Shown here in pieces: positions 16,023 to 24,488 of a stretch of 64,000 bases of DNA; position 1 is the stretch's first letter; every line of letters begins with the position of its first letter. A model generated the notes under the pieces. That model saw nothing but the letters and a program-made list of their open reading frames with translations. It was not told where the DNA came from and did not search any database. The DNA is from an uncultured Bacilli bacterium. GTDB taxonomy: Bacteria; Bacillota_I; Bacilli_A; RF39; UBA660. The position numbers and the translations under genes were made by a program. The stretch spans positions 6,902 through 70,901 of the forward strand of contig CAKPER010000004.1 in assembly GCA_934149245.1 (NCBI GenBank), given 5' to 3'.

Positions 16023-18500
16023 ATGCAAGATGATATAAGAGATAGAAAAGTGGCAGTTGATATAGTTGGTGAAATGAAAAAATCTTTTTTAGATTATTCT
16101 ATGAGTGTAATAGTTGCTAGAGCTATACCTGATGTTAAGGATGGTTTAAAACCTGTTCATAGAAGAGTTCTTTACACTTTGTATGAGGAGGGAATGACCC
16201 CAGATAAAAAATATCAGAAAAGTGCAAATGCTGTTGGAGCAGTTATGGGACATTATCATCCACATGGAGATTCTGCTATTTATGATACTATGGTTAGAAT
16301 GGCACAAGATTTTACTTATAGACATTGTTTAGTTGATGGTCATGGTAATTTTGGATCTATAGATGGTTTTGGAGCAGCTGCAAGTCGTTACACAGAAGCT
16401 AGATTATCCAAAATTTCTATGGAATTGTTACGTGATTTGAATAAAGATACAGTTGATTTTTCTGATAACTATGATGGTCAAAGAAAAGAACCTGTTGTTT
16501 TACCAAGTAGATTTCCAAATATATTAGTAAATGGGAATATGGGAATTGCTGTTGGAATGGCTACTAATATTCCACCTCATAATCTTGGAGAGGTAATAGA
16601 TGGGTGTATTGCTTATATAGATAATCCTGATATTACAGTATCTGAACTAATGAATTATATACAAGGTCCAGATTTTCCTACTGCTGGTGTTATTTTAGGA
16701 AATTCAGGAATTAGAAGGGCTTATGATACGGGTAGAGGTTCTATTACAATTAGAGGAAGAGCTGAAATTGATGAACATCATGGTAAGAATAGAATTATAA
16801 TAACTGAGCTTCCATATCAGGTTAATAAAAAGTCATTAATAACCAGAATTGGAGAGTTAGTTAGAGATAAGGTATTAGATGGAATTAGTAATTTAAGTGA
16901 TGAGTCTGCATTAGAAGGTATAAAAATTGTTATAGATGTAAAGAAAGATGCGAATGCAAATGTTGTTTTAAATAATTTGTATAAACATACTCAGCTTCAA
17001 GTTTCTTATGGAATTAACTTTTTAATGTTAGTTGATGGTAGTCCAAGAACTATTGGTTTGAAAGAAATTCTTGAAAAATATATAGAGCATCAAAAGCATG
17101 TTATATATAGAAGATGTAAATTTGAGCTTAATAAATATAAATCGAGGTTACATATATTAGAGGGATTAAAAATAGCTCTTGATAATATTGATAAGGTTAT
17201 AAAAATTATTCGTGAATCAGAAAGCGATGATATTGCCAAAAAAGGATTAATGCTTGAATTTGGTTTATCTGATTCTCAATCACAGGCTATTTTAGAAATG
17301 CGTTTGAAACGTTTAACTGGTTTAGAAAAATCTAAGATAGAGGATGAAATTTCGGAGTTGTTAAAATTAGTAGCTCATTTAGAAGAAATTATTAGTGATG
17401 AGCATAAAATTCTTGATGTCATAAAGAAAGAGATGCTTGAAATTAAGGAAAAGTATGCTGATGACAGAAGAACTTATATTGATATGAGTGCTATTGACTT
17501 TATAGATGATGAATCATTGATACCTGTGGAAAATATGTTTTTGACACTTACTAATAAGGGATATATAAAGAGAGTGCCTATTGATACTTATAAAACTCAA
17601 AATAGAGGTGGAGTTGGTATAAAAGGTATGTCGACTAATGAAGAGGATTTTGTGGAATATATTTTAAACGCTACAACTCATGATTATATATTATTTTTCA
17701 CAAGTAATGGTAGAGTGTTTAGAATGAAGGGTTACGAAATTCCAGAATATAGCAGGCAATCCAAAGGTTTACCTTTGGTTAATTTGATAAAGTTAGAAAA
17801 TGGTGAAAAAGTTACTTCATTGTTGAAAACTACTTTAAATGAGGATTATAAGTATTTAATATTTGCTACTAAAAATGGTTTAATTAAGAAAACTGATATT
17901 TCAGAATTTTTAAATATTAGAACTAATGGAAAGAAAGCTATAACTCTTAAAGATAATGATGAGTTAGTTTCTGTTAAAAAAACAACAGGTGAAAATGAAA
18001 TTTTAATGGCGTCATCTATCGGAAGGATGGTTAGATTTTCTGAAAATGGTATTCGAGTTATGGGAAGAAATGCATCTGGTGTAAAGGGTATTGATTTATC
18101 TGGAAGTAGTTTAGTAGGTATGGAAGTTGTTGAAAATAATCAAGATGTATTTGTTGTGACTCGTAATGGTTATGGCAAGAAAACTCCAGTGGACGAATAT
18201 AGAATAACTAGTCGTGGTGGAAAAGGAGTTAAGACATTAAATGTAACAGAAAAAAATGGTCCTATTATATCTTTTAAAACTGTTGATAATGAAAATAAAG
18301 AACAGGATTTGTTGATTGTTACAAACGAAGGAATAGTAATAAGAATAAAAATGGAACAAATTTCTACAATGAGTAGAGTTACTCAAGGAATAAGATTAAT
18401 TAATCTTAGGGATGGACAATTTGTTAGTACAGTATCTATTGTTGACAGTGAGAACGAAGAAGATAATGAAAAAGATAGTTCTTTAGATACTAATGTTTAA
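16023..18500 (+). CDS. gyrA: DNA gyrase subunit A
   Basis: The 825-residue protein has the catalytic tyrosine in AASRYTEARL (Tyr123), the quinolone-determining loop HPHGDSAIYDTM, and C-terminal beta-pinwheel repeats including a GyrA-box-like QNRGGVGIKG. The loop has the ordinary Ser, with Asp at the second position where E. coli also has Asp, so no known resistance substitution is apparent. The start follows GGGAGGTAATATG; the ATG at 16023 is in frame, while an ATG at 16018 is in another frame. A terminator follows 18 bp after the stop. Confidence 0.98.
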   Translation: MQDDIRDRKVAVDIVGEMKKSFLDYSMSVIVARAIPDVKDGLKPVHRRVLYTLYEEGMTPDKKYQKSANAVGAVMGHYHPHGDSAIYDTMVRMAQDFTYRHCLVDGHGNFGSIDGFGAAASRYTEARLSKISMELLRDLNKDTVDFSDNYDGQRKEPVVLPSRFPNILVNGNMGIAVGMATNIPPHNLGEVIDGCIAYIDNPDITVSELMNYIQGPDFPTAGVILGNSGIRRAYDTGRGSITIRGRAEIDEHHGKNRIIITELPYQVNKKSLITRIGELVRDKVLDGISNLSDESALEGIKIVIDVKKDANANVVLNNLYKHTQLQVSYGINFLMLVDGSPRTIGLKEILEKYIEHQKHVIYRRCKFELNKYKSRLHILEGLKIALDNIDKVIKIIRESESDDIAKKGLMLEFGLSDSQSQAILEMRLKRLTGLEKSKIEDEISELLKLVAHLEEIISDEHKILDVIKKEMLEIKEKYADDRRTYIDMSAIDFIDDESLIPVENMFLTLTNKGYIKRVPIDTYKTQNRGGVGIKGMSTNEEDFVEYILNATTHDYILFFTSNGRVFRMKGYEIPEYSRQSKGLPLVNLIKLENGEKVTSLLKTTLNEDYKYLIFATKNGLIKKTDISEFLNIRTNGKKAITLKDNDELVSVKKTTGENEILMASSIGRMVRFSENGIRVMGRNASGVKGIDLSGSSLVGMEVVENNQDVFVVTRNGYGKKTPVDEYRITSRGGKGVKTLNVTEKNGPIISFKTVDNENKEQDLLIVTNEGIVIRIKMEQISTMSRVTQGIRLINLRDGQFVSTVSIVDSENEEDNEKDSSLDTNV

Positions 18501-18517
18501 TATATATATTTATTTTG

Positions 18518-18555
18518 AAAAGAACATATTTAATTTCTTGATATGTTCTTTTTTA
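18518..18555 (+). terminator. Terminator after gyrA
   Basis: AAAAGAACATAT (18518-18529) and ATATGTTCTTTT (18541-18552) make a 12-bp stem with an 11-nt loop and a T-run. It ends exactly where the first parS site begins. Confidence 0.85.
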
Positions 18556-18571
18556 TGTTTCACGTGAAACA
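18556..18571. promoter_or_regulatory. parS site 1
   Basis: TGTTTCACGTGAAACA is a perfect 16-bp palindrome and fits the Bacillus/Streptococcus parS consensus TGTTNCACGTGAAACA, the ParB (Spo0J) loading site. parB lies in this window at 47884. A TTTTCCACA DnaA-box-like sequence follows at 18581-18589. Confidence 0.93.
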
Positions 18572-19220
18572 TTTTTTTAGTTTTCCACACTCTATAAAAA
18601 AGATAGAGTGTCTTCAAATTAAATTGATTGTTGATATGGCAAGAATTAAGCTAGCTTATTTAATATCCACAACATTTAAATTACTATAAAATATTTTTTT
18701 ATTATATATCATTATTAATATAATATTTAATTTTTAAGTTAATCTATATAAAAGTATTTGTTATAAATTATTTAATACACTATAAAAATTTAGTTAGGTT
18801 TATATTTTTAAATTTTATTTGATATAGATATCATTATTTTTCGTATTACTAGTTTTGTTATATGTATGTGATTGCTTGTTATTAATAATGAAACATATTT
18901 GTTGATAATTTATTTAAATTAAAAGTAGTTATAAACATAATGATTAAAGTATTATATATATAATTAAAGTAGTAAGAGTAAATTATTGTCATTTTGATAG
19001 TTAAAAATTAAGATATATACATATACATATTTTAAATTTTTAAAAATAGTTAGATTAGTAGGTATTTATTTTTAATGTTTAATAATTAATATATATAGTT
19101 ATTATTTATTTTATTGTGGGAAATTGAATAGATATTAAACATATTATATTTTAAATTTAATTAAATTTCCACAAATTGAATAGTTTAATTGTTTTAAATA
19201 GATTAGAAATCAAATTTTGG

Positions 19221-19229
19221 TGTGGATAA
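19221..19229 (-). promoter_or_regulatory. Exact DnaA box
   Basis: TGTGGATAA on the plus strand is TTATCCACA on the minus strand, the strict consensus. It lies about 100 bp before parS site 2 and far from dnaA. Confidence 0.65.
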
Positions 19230-19326
19230 TTTTACTATATCTGAATTTATATTTGTAATATTAGTTGGGTAATTTCTATAAATTAATTTTATATTTAATG
19301 CTAATCTTTTTATTATTTACTTTTTT

Positions 19327-19342
19327 AGTTTCACGTGAAACA
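19327..19342. promoter_or_regulatory. parS site 2
   Basis: AGTTTCACGTGAAACA differs from the parS consensus only at the first base. TTTTCCACA follows after 7 bp (19350-19358). Confidence 0.9.
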
Positions 19343-20211
19343 TAAAAAGTTTTCCACATCCAATGTTTTTAGTAATTTTATTGTTGTTAATTAAAATTGC
19401 TCAGATATATTGTAATATAGTTAATTTGTACAAAATAATATAGTTTTTGAAAAATTAACTCTGTAATAAAACTTTTTCTAAAAAAACTAATAATTTTGGT
19501 ACAAATTGTGAAATAAAAAAGTATTGTTAAAGCTATATATATTACTAATTGATTAACAATAATTATTATAAAATTCAAAATAAAATGTAAAGATTTTAGC
19601 TATTTATTATTTTTCGTTTTTATTAAATTTAATAAATTATTGGAAGAAAGTGTAGCTTTTTTATTAATTAGTGATTTAAATATTATATATATATATATAT
19701 TAAATAAGTTTTGAACAGACTAAAAAAAAGAGGTTTTGAATATCTATTAGCATTAAAAAAACGTAGAATAAAATAATTTTATAAATATTAAACAGACAGT
19801 CTCTTAGGTTGTGGAAAATCACTAAATTAACAACTATATTTATTTTTACTACTTATGGATGTATGATATAGCCTGGAATTTTAAACAAAAAATTAATATT
19901 AATATTTATATATTATGTAAGGTAAAAGTAATGTATGACTATAATTCAGTAGAATACGAAATATGATATGATAATAAAAATAGAAATTTATTTTTTTCTG
20001 TTTTATACATTTTAGATTCTAGATTGAAAAATCAATATATAAGTTATTAAAATAAATTAAATTTATGTAGAAACTATTGTTACTTTTTGGTGTTGTTTAT
20101 TGTTAACATTTTTGACGGTTGGGTGAAAAAATATATTTTTATGGTGAATTTAAATATTTTATGTTATTTGCTTGCATTAATTATTTTTAATATTATGTAT
20201 ATTATTTTTTA

Positions 20212-20227
20212 TGTTTCACGTGAAACT
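20212..20227. promoter_or_regulatory. parS site 3
   Basis: TGTTTCACGTGAAACT differs from the parS consensus only at the last base. TTTTCCACA follows after 6 bp (20234-20242), and the SRP RNA promoter starts 18 bp further on. Confidence 0.9.
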
Positions 20228-20259
20228 TTTTTGTTTTCCACAGTTATAAATATAAAAAC

Positions 20260-20288
20260 TTTACTTTTATTACAAAATATGGTACTAT
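20260..20288 (+). promoter_or_regulatory. Promoter of the SRP RNA gene
   Basis: TTTACT (20260-20265), 17-bp spacer, TACTAT (20283-20288) preceded by TGG, giving a start at about 20294-20295, exactly where the folded RNA begins. Confidence 0.75.
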
Positions 20289-20294
20289 TTTTTC

Positions 20295-20372
20295 GATGCA
20301 ACGATTTTTTAATAGAATCAAGTCAGGATCGGAAGATAGCAGCTTTAATATTATATGTCGTGTGCATCAATA
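20295..20372 (+). ncRNA. ffs: Signal recognition particle RNA, small (4.5S-like) form
   Basis: The conserved SRP domain IV is clear: GTCAGGATCGGAAG with its GGAA-type tetraloop, then the asymmetric-loop strand AGCAGC. The outer ends pair (GATGCA at 20295-20300 with TGCATC at 20363-20368, extended by ACGA/TCGT), closing a hairpin of about 75 nt with no room for an Alu domain. The promoter just upstream and the terminator just downstream confirm both ends. It binds Ffh to target nascent membrane proteins. It sits directly upstream of dnaX, as scr does in B. subtilis, but that RNA is about 270 nt with an Alu domain. This one resembles the short Mollicutes type. Confidence 0.92.
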
Positions 20373-20380
20373 GATATTAA

Positions 20381-20416
20381 AAAAAAGTTTGCAAACTAAT
20401 GTTCGCAAACTTTTTT
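20381..20416 (+). terminator. Terminator of the SRP RNA
   Basis: AAAAAAGTTTGC (20381-20392) pairs with GCAAACTTTTTT (20405-20416), a perfect 12-bp stem ending in the T-run. Confidence 0.88.
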
Positions 20417-20426
20417 GCGTTTTTTA

Positions 20427-20455
20427 TAGACTTTATTTTGATATTTTGTTATAAT
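20427..20455 (+). promoter_or_regulatory. Promoter of the dnaX operon
   Basis: TAGACT (20427-20432), 17-bp spacer, extended -10 TGTTATAAT (20447-20455), 40 bp before the dnaX start. Confidence 0.6.
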
Positions 20456-20494
20456 ATTTTTGTGGTTATATTTTATGGTAGGTGGTGATTTTGT

Positions 20495-22192
20495 TTGAGT
20501 TATGTTGCTTTGTATAGAAAATATCGTCCTAACAACTTTAATGATTTGATTGGTCAAAATGCTGTTACTTCTATTATAAAAAATGAAATTTTAAATAATA
20601 AGGTTTCTCATGCTTATCTTTTTTCTGGACCTAGGGGTACTGGTAAAACTTCAGCGGCTAAGATAATAGCTAAGATGGTTAATTGTCATAATTTAAGTCC
20701 TGATGGTGTTCCTTGTGGAACATGTTCGAGTTGTTTGAATTTTTATAACAGTAGTGATGTAGTAGAAATTGATGCGGCTTCTAATAATGGGGTTGATGAA
20801 ATTAGAGAATTACGAGATAAAGTTAATCTTGTTCCTACATATGGAAAATATAAAGTTTATATAATAGATGAAGTTCATATGCTCACTAACCAAGCTTTTA
20901 ATGCTTTGCTAAAAACATTAGAAGAACCTCCTAAACATATAATTTTTATTTTGGCGACTACTGAGTTTTCAAAAATACCTGATACTGTTGTTTCGAGATG
21001 TCAAAAGTTTCAATTTTCTCGGTTTTCAACTAATGAAATTGTTGAAAGACTGGTTTATATAGCTTCAAAAGAAAATATTTCTATTGATAGAGAAATTTTA
21101 GTTGAGATTGCGAGATTATCTAATGGTGGTTTAAGAGATGCAATTAATATATTTGATCAATTTATTTCTTATAGTGGAGTTGATTCAAAAAAATCACTTA
21201 ATGATTTGTATTTATTAAATGGTGTAGTTTCTTTAGATGAAATGCTTTGTTTATTAGATTTTATTATTGAAAAAAAATTAGATAAAATAGTAAGTTTTGT
21301 TAATGATATAACTAAAACTGGTAAGGATATGAGTCATTTTTTGGAGGATTTTTCGTTTTTAATAAAAAATGTTTATCTATTAAAAAATGATATTGATTTA
21401 TTTGATGAAGTTTTTAAGGAAAAAACTAAAGCATTAATGAAATTTTCAAATAATTTTTCTAGTGATTTTTTGTATAATATCATATTTTCTTTAAATGAGT
21501 TGGTTAATCAATTGAGAAATTCTAATTTTTCGAGTATTTTGTTGACTATGTTTTTTATTAATTTAAGTTTAAAATATAGTTCTTCTAGTGTAGATGTAGA
21601 TCTTTCTGATAAGGAAGTAGTTAATAATGATGTTAATTTTAATGGTGAAAATATAAGTTTTACGAACAATAGAATTGTTGAAAATATAGAGAATAAAACT
21701 GATAGTAAATTTAATATTCAAAGTTTATCATTAGAATTAAAAAAGATCAGAATTAATAATGCTTTTGCAACAGCTTCTAAAGAATATAAAGAAAATTTTT
21801 TAAAAAACTGGAAAATAGCTGTCTCAAGTGATAATATTGATCCGTTAATTAAATCTATTATTAGTGACTTGGATGTTTTAGTTGTTGGAGAAAATGATGT
21901 TATTTTTGCAGTTAAGTATGATTCCTTATTAGAAAGAGTTTATAATCATTTTGATCAAATAAAAAAAATTATTGATAGTAGTTTTGAAAAAGAATATAGA
22001 ATTGTTTTTATAGATTTAGATGAATGGAAGTATGAAAAAGATAAGTATATTTTAAATATTAAATCAGGAAAAAATTACGTTTATATTGATGAAAATGATA
22101 GGAATAAAAAATGTGATAATGATATAAAAAAAGATGATGTAGACAAAATTATTTCTATATTGGGAGATGATGTTGTTAATTTCGAAAATTAA
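20495..22192 (+). CDS. dnaX: DNA polymerase III subunit gamma/tau (clamp loader)
   Basis: The 565-residue protein begins MSYVALYRKYRPNNFNDLIGQ with a TTG start, 4 bp after the site GGTGGTGAT. Walker A (GPRGTGKTSAAK), a four-cysteine zinc module (CHN...CGTCSSC, ~64-80), the DEVHML box and the sensor SRC motif (VVSRCQKFQF) identify the AAA+ loader that opens the beta clamp. The C-terminal third is low-complexity and Asp/Asn-rich with a tau-like tail that would contact polymerase. It heads a long rightward series. Confidence 0.96.
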   Translation: MSYVALYRKYRPNNFNDLIGQNAVTSIIKNEILNNKVSHAYLFSGPRGTGKTSAAKIIAKMVNCHNLSPDGVPCGTCSSCLNFYNSSDVVEIDAASNNGVDEIRELRDKVNLVPTYGKYKVYIIDEVHMLTNQAFNALLKTLEEPPKHIIFILATTEFSKIPDTVVSRCQKFQFSRFSTNEIVERLVYIASKENISIDREILVEIARLSNGGLRDAINIFDQFISYSGVDSKKSLNDLYLLNGVVSLDEMLCLLDFIIEKKLDKIVSFVNDITKTGKDMSHFLEDFSFLIKNVYLLKNDIDLFDEVFKEKTKALMKFSNNFSSDFLYNIIFSLNELVNQLRNSNFSSILLTMFFINLSLKYSSSSVDVDLSDKEVVNNDVNFNGENISFTNNRIVENIENKTDSKFNIQSLSLELKKIRINNAFATASKEYKENFLKNWKIAVSSDNIDPLIKSIISDLDVLVVGENDVIFAVKYDSLLERVYNHFDQIKKIIDSSFEKEYRIVFIDLDEWKYEKDKYILNIKSGKNYVYIDENDRNKKCDNDIKKDDVDKIISILGDDVVNFEN

Positions 22193-22371
22193 AATGTTTG
22201 TAGTTGCTTTTTGAAGAGGTAAATTAAGTTATTATAAAATATTTGTTATTTATAGTTAATTTTATATTTATGTTTTTCAAAACAAAAGTTTTTAAAAATA
22301 AAGTAAAATATAGAAAGAAAGGTTCAATTGATGGCTTGGATGCTATTTGTTGATTAATGAGGTGATAAAAT

Positions 22372-22671
22372 ATGAATATTCAAAGTTTGATGAAAAGGGC
22401 ACAGGAAATGCAAAAGGATTTACAAAAAGTTCAAAAGGAGTTAAGTAATTCTAGTTATGTTGGTAAATCTTCTTGTGTTGAAATTACTTTAAATGGTGAT
22501 AAAAAGATGCAAAGTATTAAAATAAATTTAGAAGAAGAAATTTCTGGAGATGATATAGAAATGTTGGAAGATATGATATTGGTAGCTTATAATGAAGCTT
22601 CCAAAAAAGTTGATGATGATAAAGAAAAGAAACTTTCTAAATATGGTAATGGTTTGGCTGGAATGATGTAA
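22372..22671 (+). CDS. ybaB: YbaB/EbfC family nucleoid-associated protein
   Basis: This 99-residue protein has the family pattern MNIQSLMKRAQEMQKDLQKVQKEL followed by the beta strand with VEITLNGDKKMQSIKI. Dimers bind DNA as tweezers without strict sequence preference. It sits between dnaX and recR as in most Firmicutes. The site AGGTGATAAAATATG fixes the start. The 180-bp gap before it contains only AT-rich sequence and a possible eight-codon frame (22331-22357). Confidence 0.94.
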   Translation: MNIQSLMKRAQEMQKDLQKVQKELSNSSYVGKSSCVEITLNGDKKMQSIKINLEEEISGDDIEMLEDMILVAYNEASKKVDDDKEKKLSKYGNGLAGMM

Positions 22672-22674
22672 TTT

Positions 22675-23268
22675 ATGTATCCTAGTTCTATTAATAATTT
22701 GATGACAATTATGGAAAAATTACCTGGTATTGGAGAAAAAACAGCTGAAAGGTTAGTTTTTTCATTACTTGATTTTTCTAGTGATGATTTAACTAATTTT
22801 TCTAATTGTTTAATTGAGTTTAGAGATAATGTTGATTTTTGTTCTATTTGTGGCAATATAACAGATCATAAAGTGTGTGACATTTGTTTAGATAATGAGC
22901 GAGATAATTCTGTGGTAATTGTTGTGGAAAAGCCTAAAGATATTTTGCTGTTTGAAAAGCTTAAGAATTTTAAAGGAAAATATCATGTTTTAAATGGTTT
23001 AATTTCGCCTTTGGATGGTATTGGTCCAGAACAGATAAATTTAGCTTCACTTGTTCAGAGAGTAGTTAATTGTAACGTAAAGGAAATTATATTGGCTATT
23101 AAACCCAATATAGAAGGTGATACTACTATGTATTATATAAAAAAGTTACTTGATTCTTTTGATGTTAAAGTAACTAAAATAGCTGCTGGTATTCCAGTTG
23201 GTACGGAAATTGAGTATTTAGATACTATTACATTAAAATTAGCTATCGATGGAAGAAAAGATATTTAG
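22675..23268 (+). CDS. recR: Recombination mediator RecR
   Basis: The 197-residue product has the helix-hairpin-helix start (LPGIGEKTAERL), the Cys4 zinc finger (CSICGNITDHKVCDIC, ~58-73) and a TOPRIM domain (VVIVVEKPKDILLFEK), with the C-terminal GIPVGTEIEYLD motif. With RecO/RecF it helps RecA load on single-stranded gaps. It starts four bases after ybaB, so the two are coupled. Confidence 0.97.
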   Translation: MYPSSINNLMTIMEKLPGIGEKTAERLVFSLLDFSSDDLTNFSNCLIEFRDNVDFCSICGNITDHKVCDICLDNERDNSVVIVVEKPKDILLFEKLKNFKGKYHVLNGLISPLDGIGPEQINLASLVQRVVNCNVKEIILAIKPNIEGDTTMYYIKKLLDSFDVKVTKIAAGIPVGTEIEYLDTITLKLAIDGRKDI

Positions 23269-23300
23269 TATTCTAAAGCATATAATTTACTGGTGATTAG

Positions 23301-23486
23301 ATGCTTAAAAAAATTTTAATATTGTTGCAACAAATAATATTTGCTATTGTTTTGATTTATACATATGATAGTTTATCTATTTCTATTTGTAGCAGTATTC
23401 CTATTAACTTTTTAACAGTTTCTTTGATTACTTTATTTGGTTTTTTTGCTATGTTTCAGCTTATTATATTTAGTTATTATATTTAG
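23301..23486 (+). CDS. bofA: BofA-like small membrane protein (pro-sigma-K processing inhibitor family)
   Basis: This 61-residue, almost wholly hydrophobic protein lies just after recR, the place of bofA in B. subtilis. Its C-terminal half (SSIPINFLTVSLITLFGFFAM) lines up with the BofA segment around HVPINLATTAVSGILGIPG, including the PIN triplet. BofA holds the SpoIVFB protease inactive until late sporulation. Here the N-terminal membrane helix is absent, so only two hydrophobic segments remain against more in Bacillus. Position supports the assignment as much as sequence; a degenerate or repurposed form is possible. Confidence 0.65.
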   Translation: MLKKILILLQQIIFAIVLIYTYDSLSISICSSIPINFLTVSLITLFGFFAMFQLIIFSYYI

Positions 23487-23503
23487 TTTATAATTGTGGG
23501 GTG

Positions 23504-24478
23504 ATGTATGTGTTTGATGAATATAAAGATGATCAAAGAGTTGCATATAACTTATTAAAGAATTCTTTGGAAATTGGTAAATTATCTCATGCATATTTAA
23601 TAGATACAAATAATTATGAATATTCTTGGGAATTTGTTCTTTCTTTTGTTAAAATGGTTATTTGTCCTAATCATTATTCTAATTTTTCCAAATGTGGCTC
23701 TTGTAGTATTTGTTCTAGAATTTTGGATGGCAATTATATGGATTTTAAGATTATTGAACCTGAGCAAGTTTCATTAGTAATAAAGAAAGAACAAATTTTA
23801 GATATTCAAGCAGAGTTTAGTAAGAAATCAATAGAAGGAAAAAATTTAGTTTATGTTATAAAAGATTGTGATTGTATGAATGCTCAGGCAGCAAATTGTC
23901 TTTTAAAATTTCTAGAAGAACCAAATGAAAAAATCATTGCTATTTTGGTTACAAATAACGTGTCTAAGGTTCTAAATACTGTTGTCTCTCGATGTCAATT
24001 AGTGAGATTGTATTCTAATAGCAAGAATGAACTTAAAGCTTTTGATAAATTTTTAATTAATATTTGTGATACTGACGATTCTAAAAAGAAATTTTTAGAT
24101 GATCCCTTAAAAGTTAATATGATAGAAAATATTGTAAATTTTATTGGTTATTTGGAAGAATTTGGTATAGATGTATATATTTATATTAAAAAGTTTTTAT
24201 ATGATAATTTTAATGATAGAAATGACTATATTTTAGGGTTGTATTTGATTATAAACTTTTATTATGATGTTTTGAAGTCAATAAATAATATTGATGATTT
24301 CTTTTTTTCGGATTATCTAGATGAAATAAAGAAAATTGCTGATTTTAATAATAATAATTCTGAAAAAATATTGAATAAATTGAATGTTTTTTTAGAAACT
24401 AGTAATGCATTATATAAAAATTGTAATATTTTTTTAACTTTAGATTATATGTTAATAAAATTTAAAAAATGTATGTAG
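23504..24478 (+). CDS. holB: DNA polymerase III subunit delta'
   Basis: About 324 residues resemble the clamp-loader delta' subunit: SHAYLIDTNN in place of a P-loop, a cysteine zinc module (CPNHYSNFSKCGSCSIC, ~55-71), NAQAANCLLKFLEEPNEK, and the sensor VVSRCQLVRL. The degenerate P-loop is normal for delta', which does not hydrolyse ATP. The start is uncertain: ATG 23504 is used, but the site GGGGTGAT favours GTG 23510 by the spacing seen in neighbouring genes. It belongs to the dnaX series. Confidence 0.92.
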   Translation: MYVFDEYKDDQRVAYNLLKNSLEIGKLSHAYLIDTNNYEYSWEFVLSFVKMVICPNHYSNFSKCGSCSICSRILDGNYMDFKIIEPEQVSLVIKKEQILDIQAEFSKKSIEGKNLVYVIKDCDCMNAQAANCLLKFLEEPNEKIIAILVTNNVSKVLNTVVSRCQLVRLYSNSKNELKAFDKFLINICDTDDSKKKFLDDPLKVNMIENIVNFIGYLEEFGIDVYIYIKKFLYDNFNDRNDYILGLYLIINFYYDVLKSINNIDDFFFSDYLDEIKKIADFNNNNSEKILNKLNVFLETSNALYKNCNIFLTLDYMLIKFKKCM

Positions 24479-24488
24479 GTGATAATTT

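Larger units (their letters stand above)
18572..20259. other. Gene-free, extremely AT-rich segregation region between gyrA and the SRP RNA gene
   Basis: About 1.7 kb contain no credible gene on either strand; the longest frames are short, unconserved-looking AT noise. Besides parS sites 2 and 3, it holds DnaA-box matches: TTTTCCACA at 18581-18589, 19350-19358 and 20234-20242 (plus); ATTTCCACA at 19165-19173 (plus); an exact TTATCCACA at 19221-19229 (minus); and TTTTCCACA at 19810-19818 (minus). There is an inverted repeat ACACTCTA/TAGAGTGT at 18587-18611 and a TA dinucleotide tract around 19683-19702. Its density of ParB and DnaA sites suggests a centromere-like or origin-accessory function. 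Confidence 0.75.

Noticed and set aside
19387..19578. A 63-codon minus-strand frame in the gyrA-dnaX gap
   Set aside because: Composition is the same as the surrounding AT-rich DNA and there is no ribosome site or family motif.
19683..19702. TA dinucleotide tract
   Set aside because: Simple repeat expected in such AT-rich DNA; not a CRISPR or an element end. No CRISPR array, insertion sequence, prophage or tRNA gene was seen in the window.
20087..20380. A 97-codon plus-strand frame between gyrA and dnaX
   Set aside because: It contains parS site 3, a DnaA box, the SRP RNA promoter and most of the SRP RNA; its protein has no recognisable pattern.
22331..22357. Eight-codon frame (MAWMLFVD) before ybaB
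   Set aside because: Ribosome site is weak and there is no repeated-codon or attenuator signature; likely chance.
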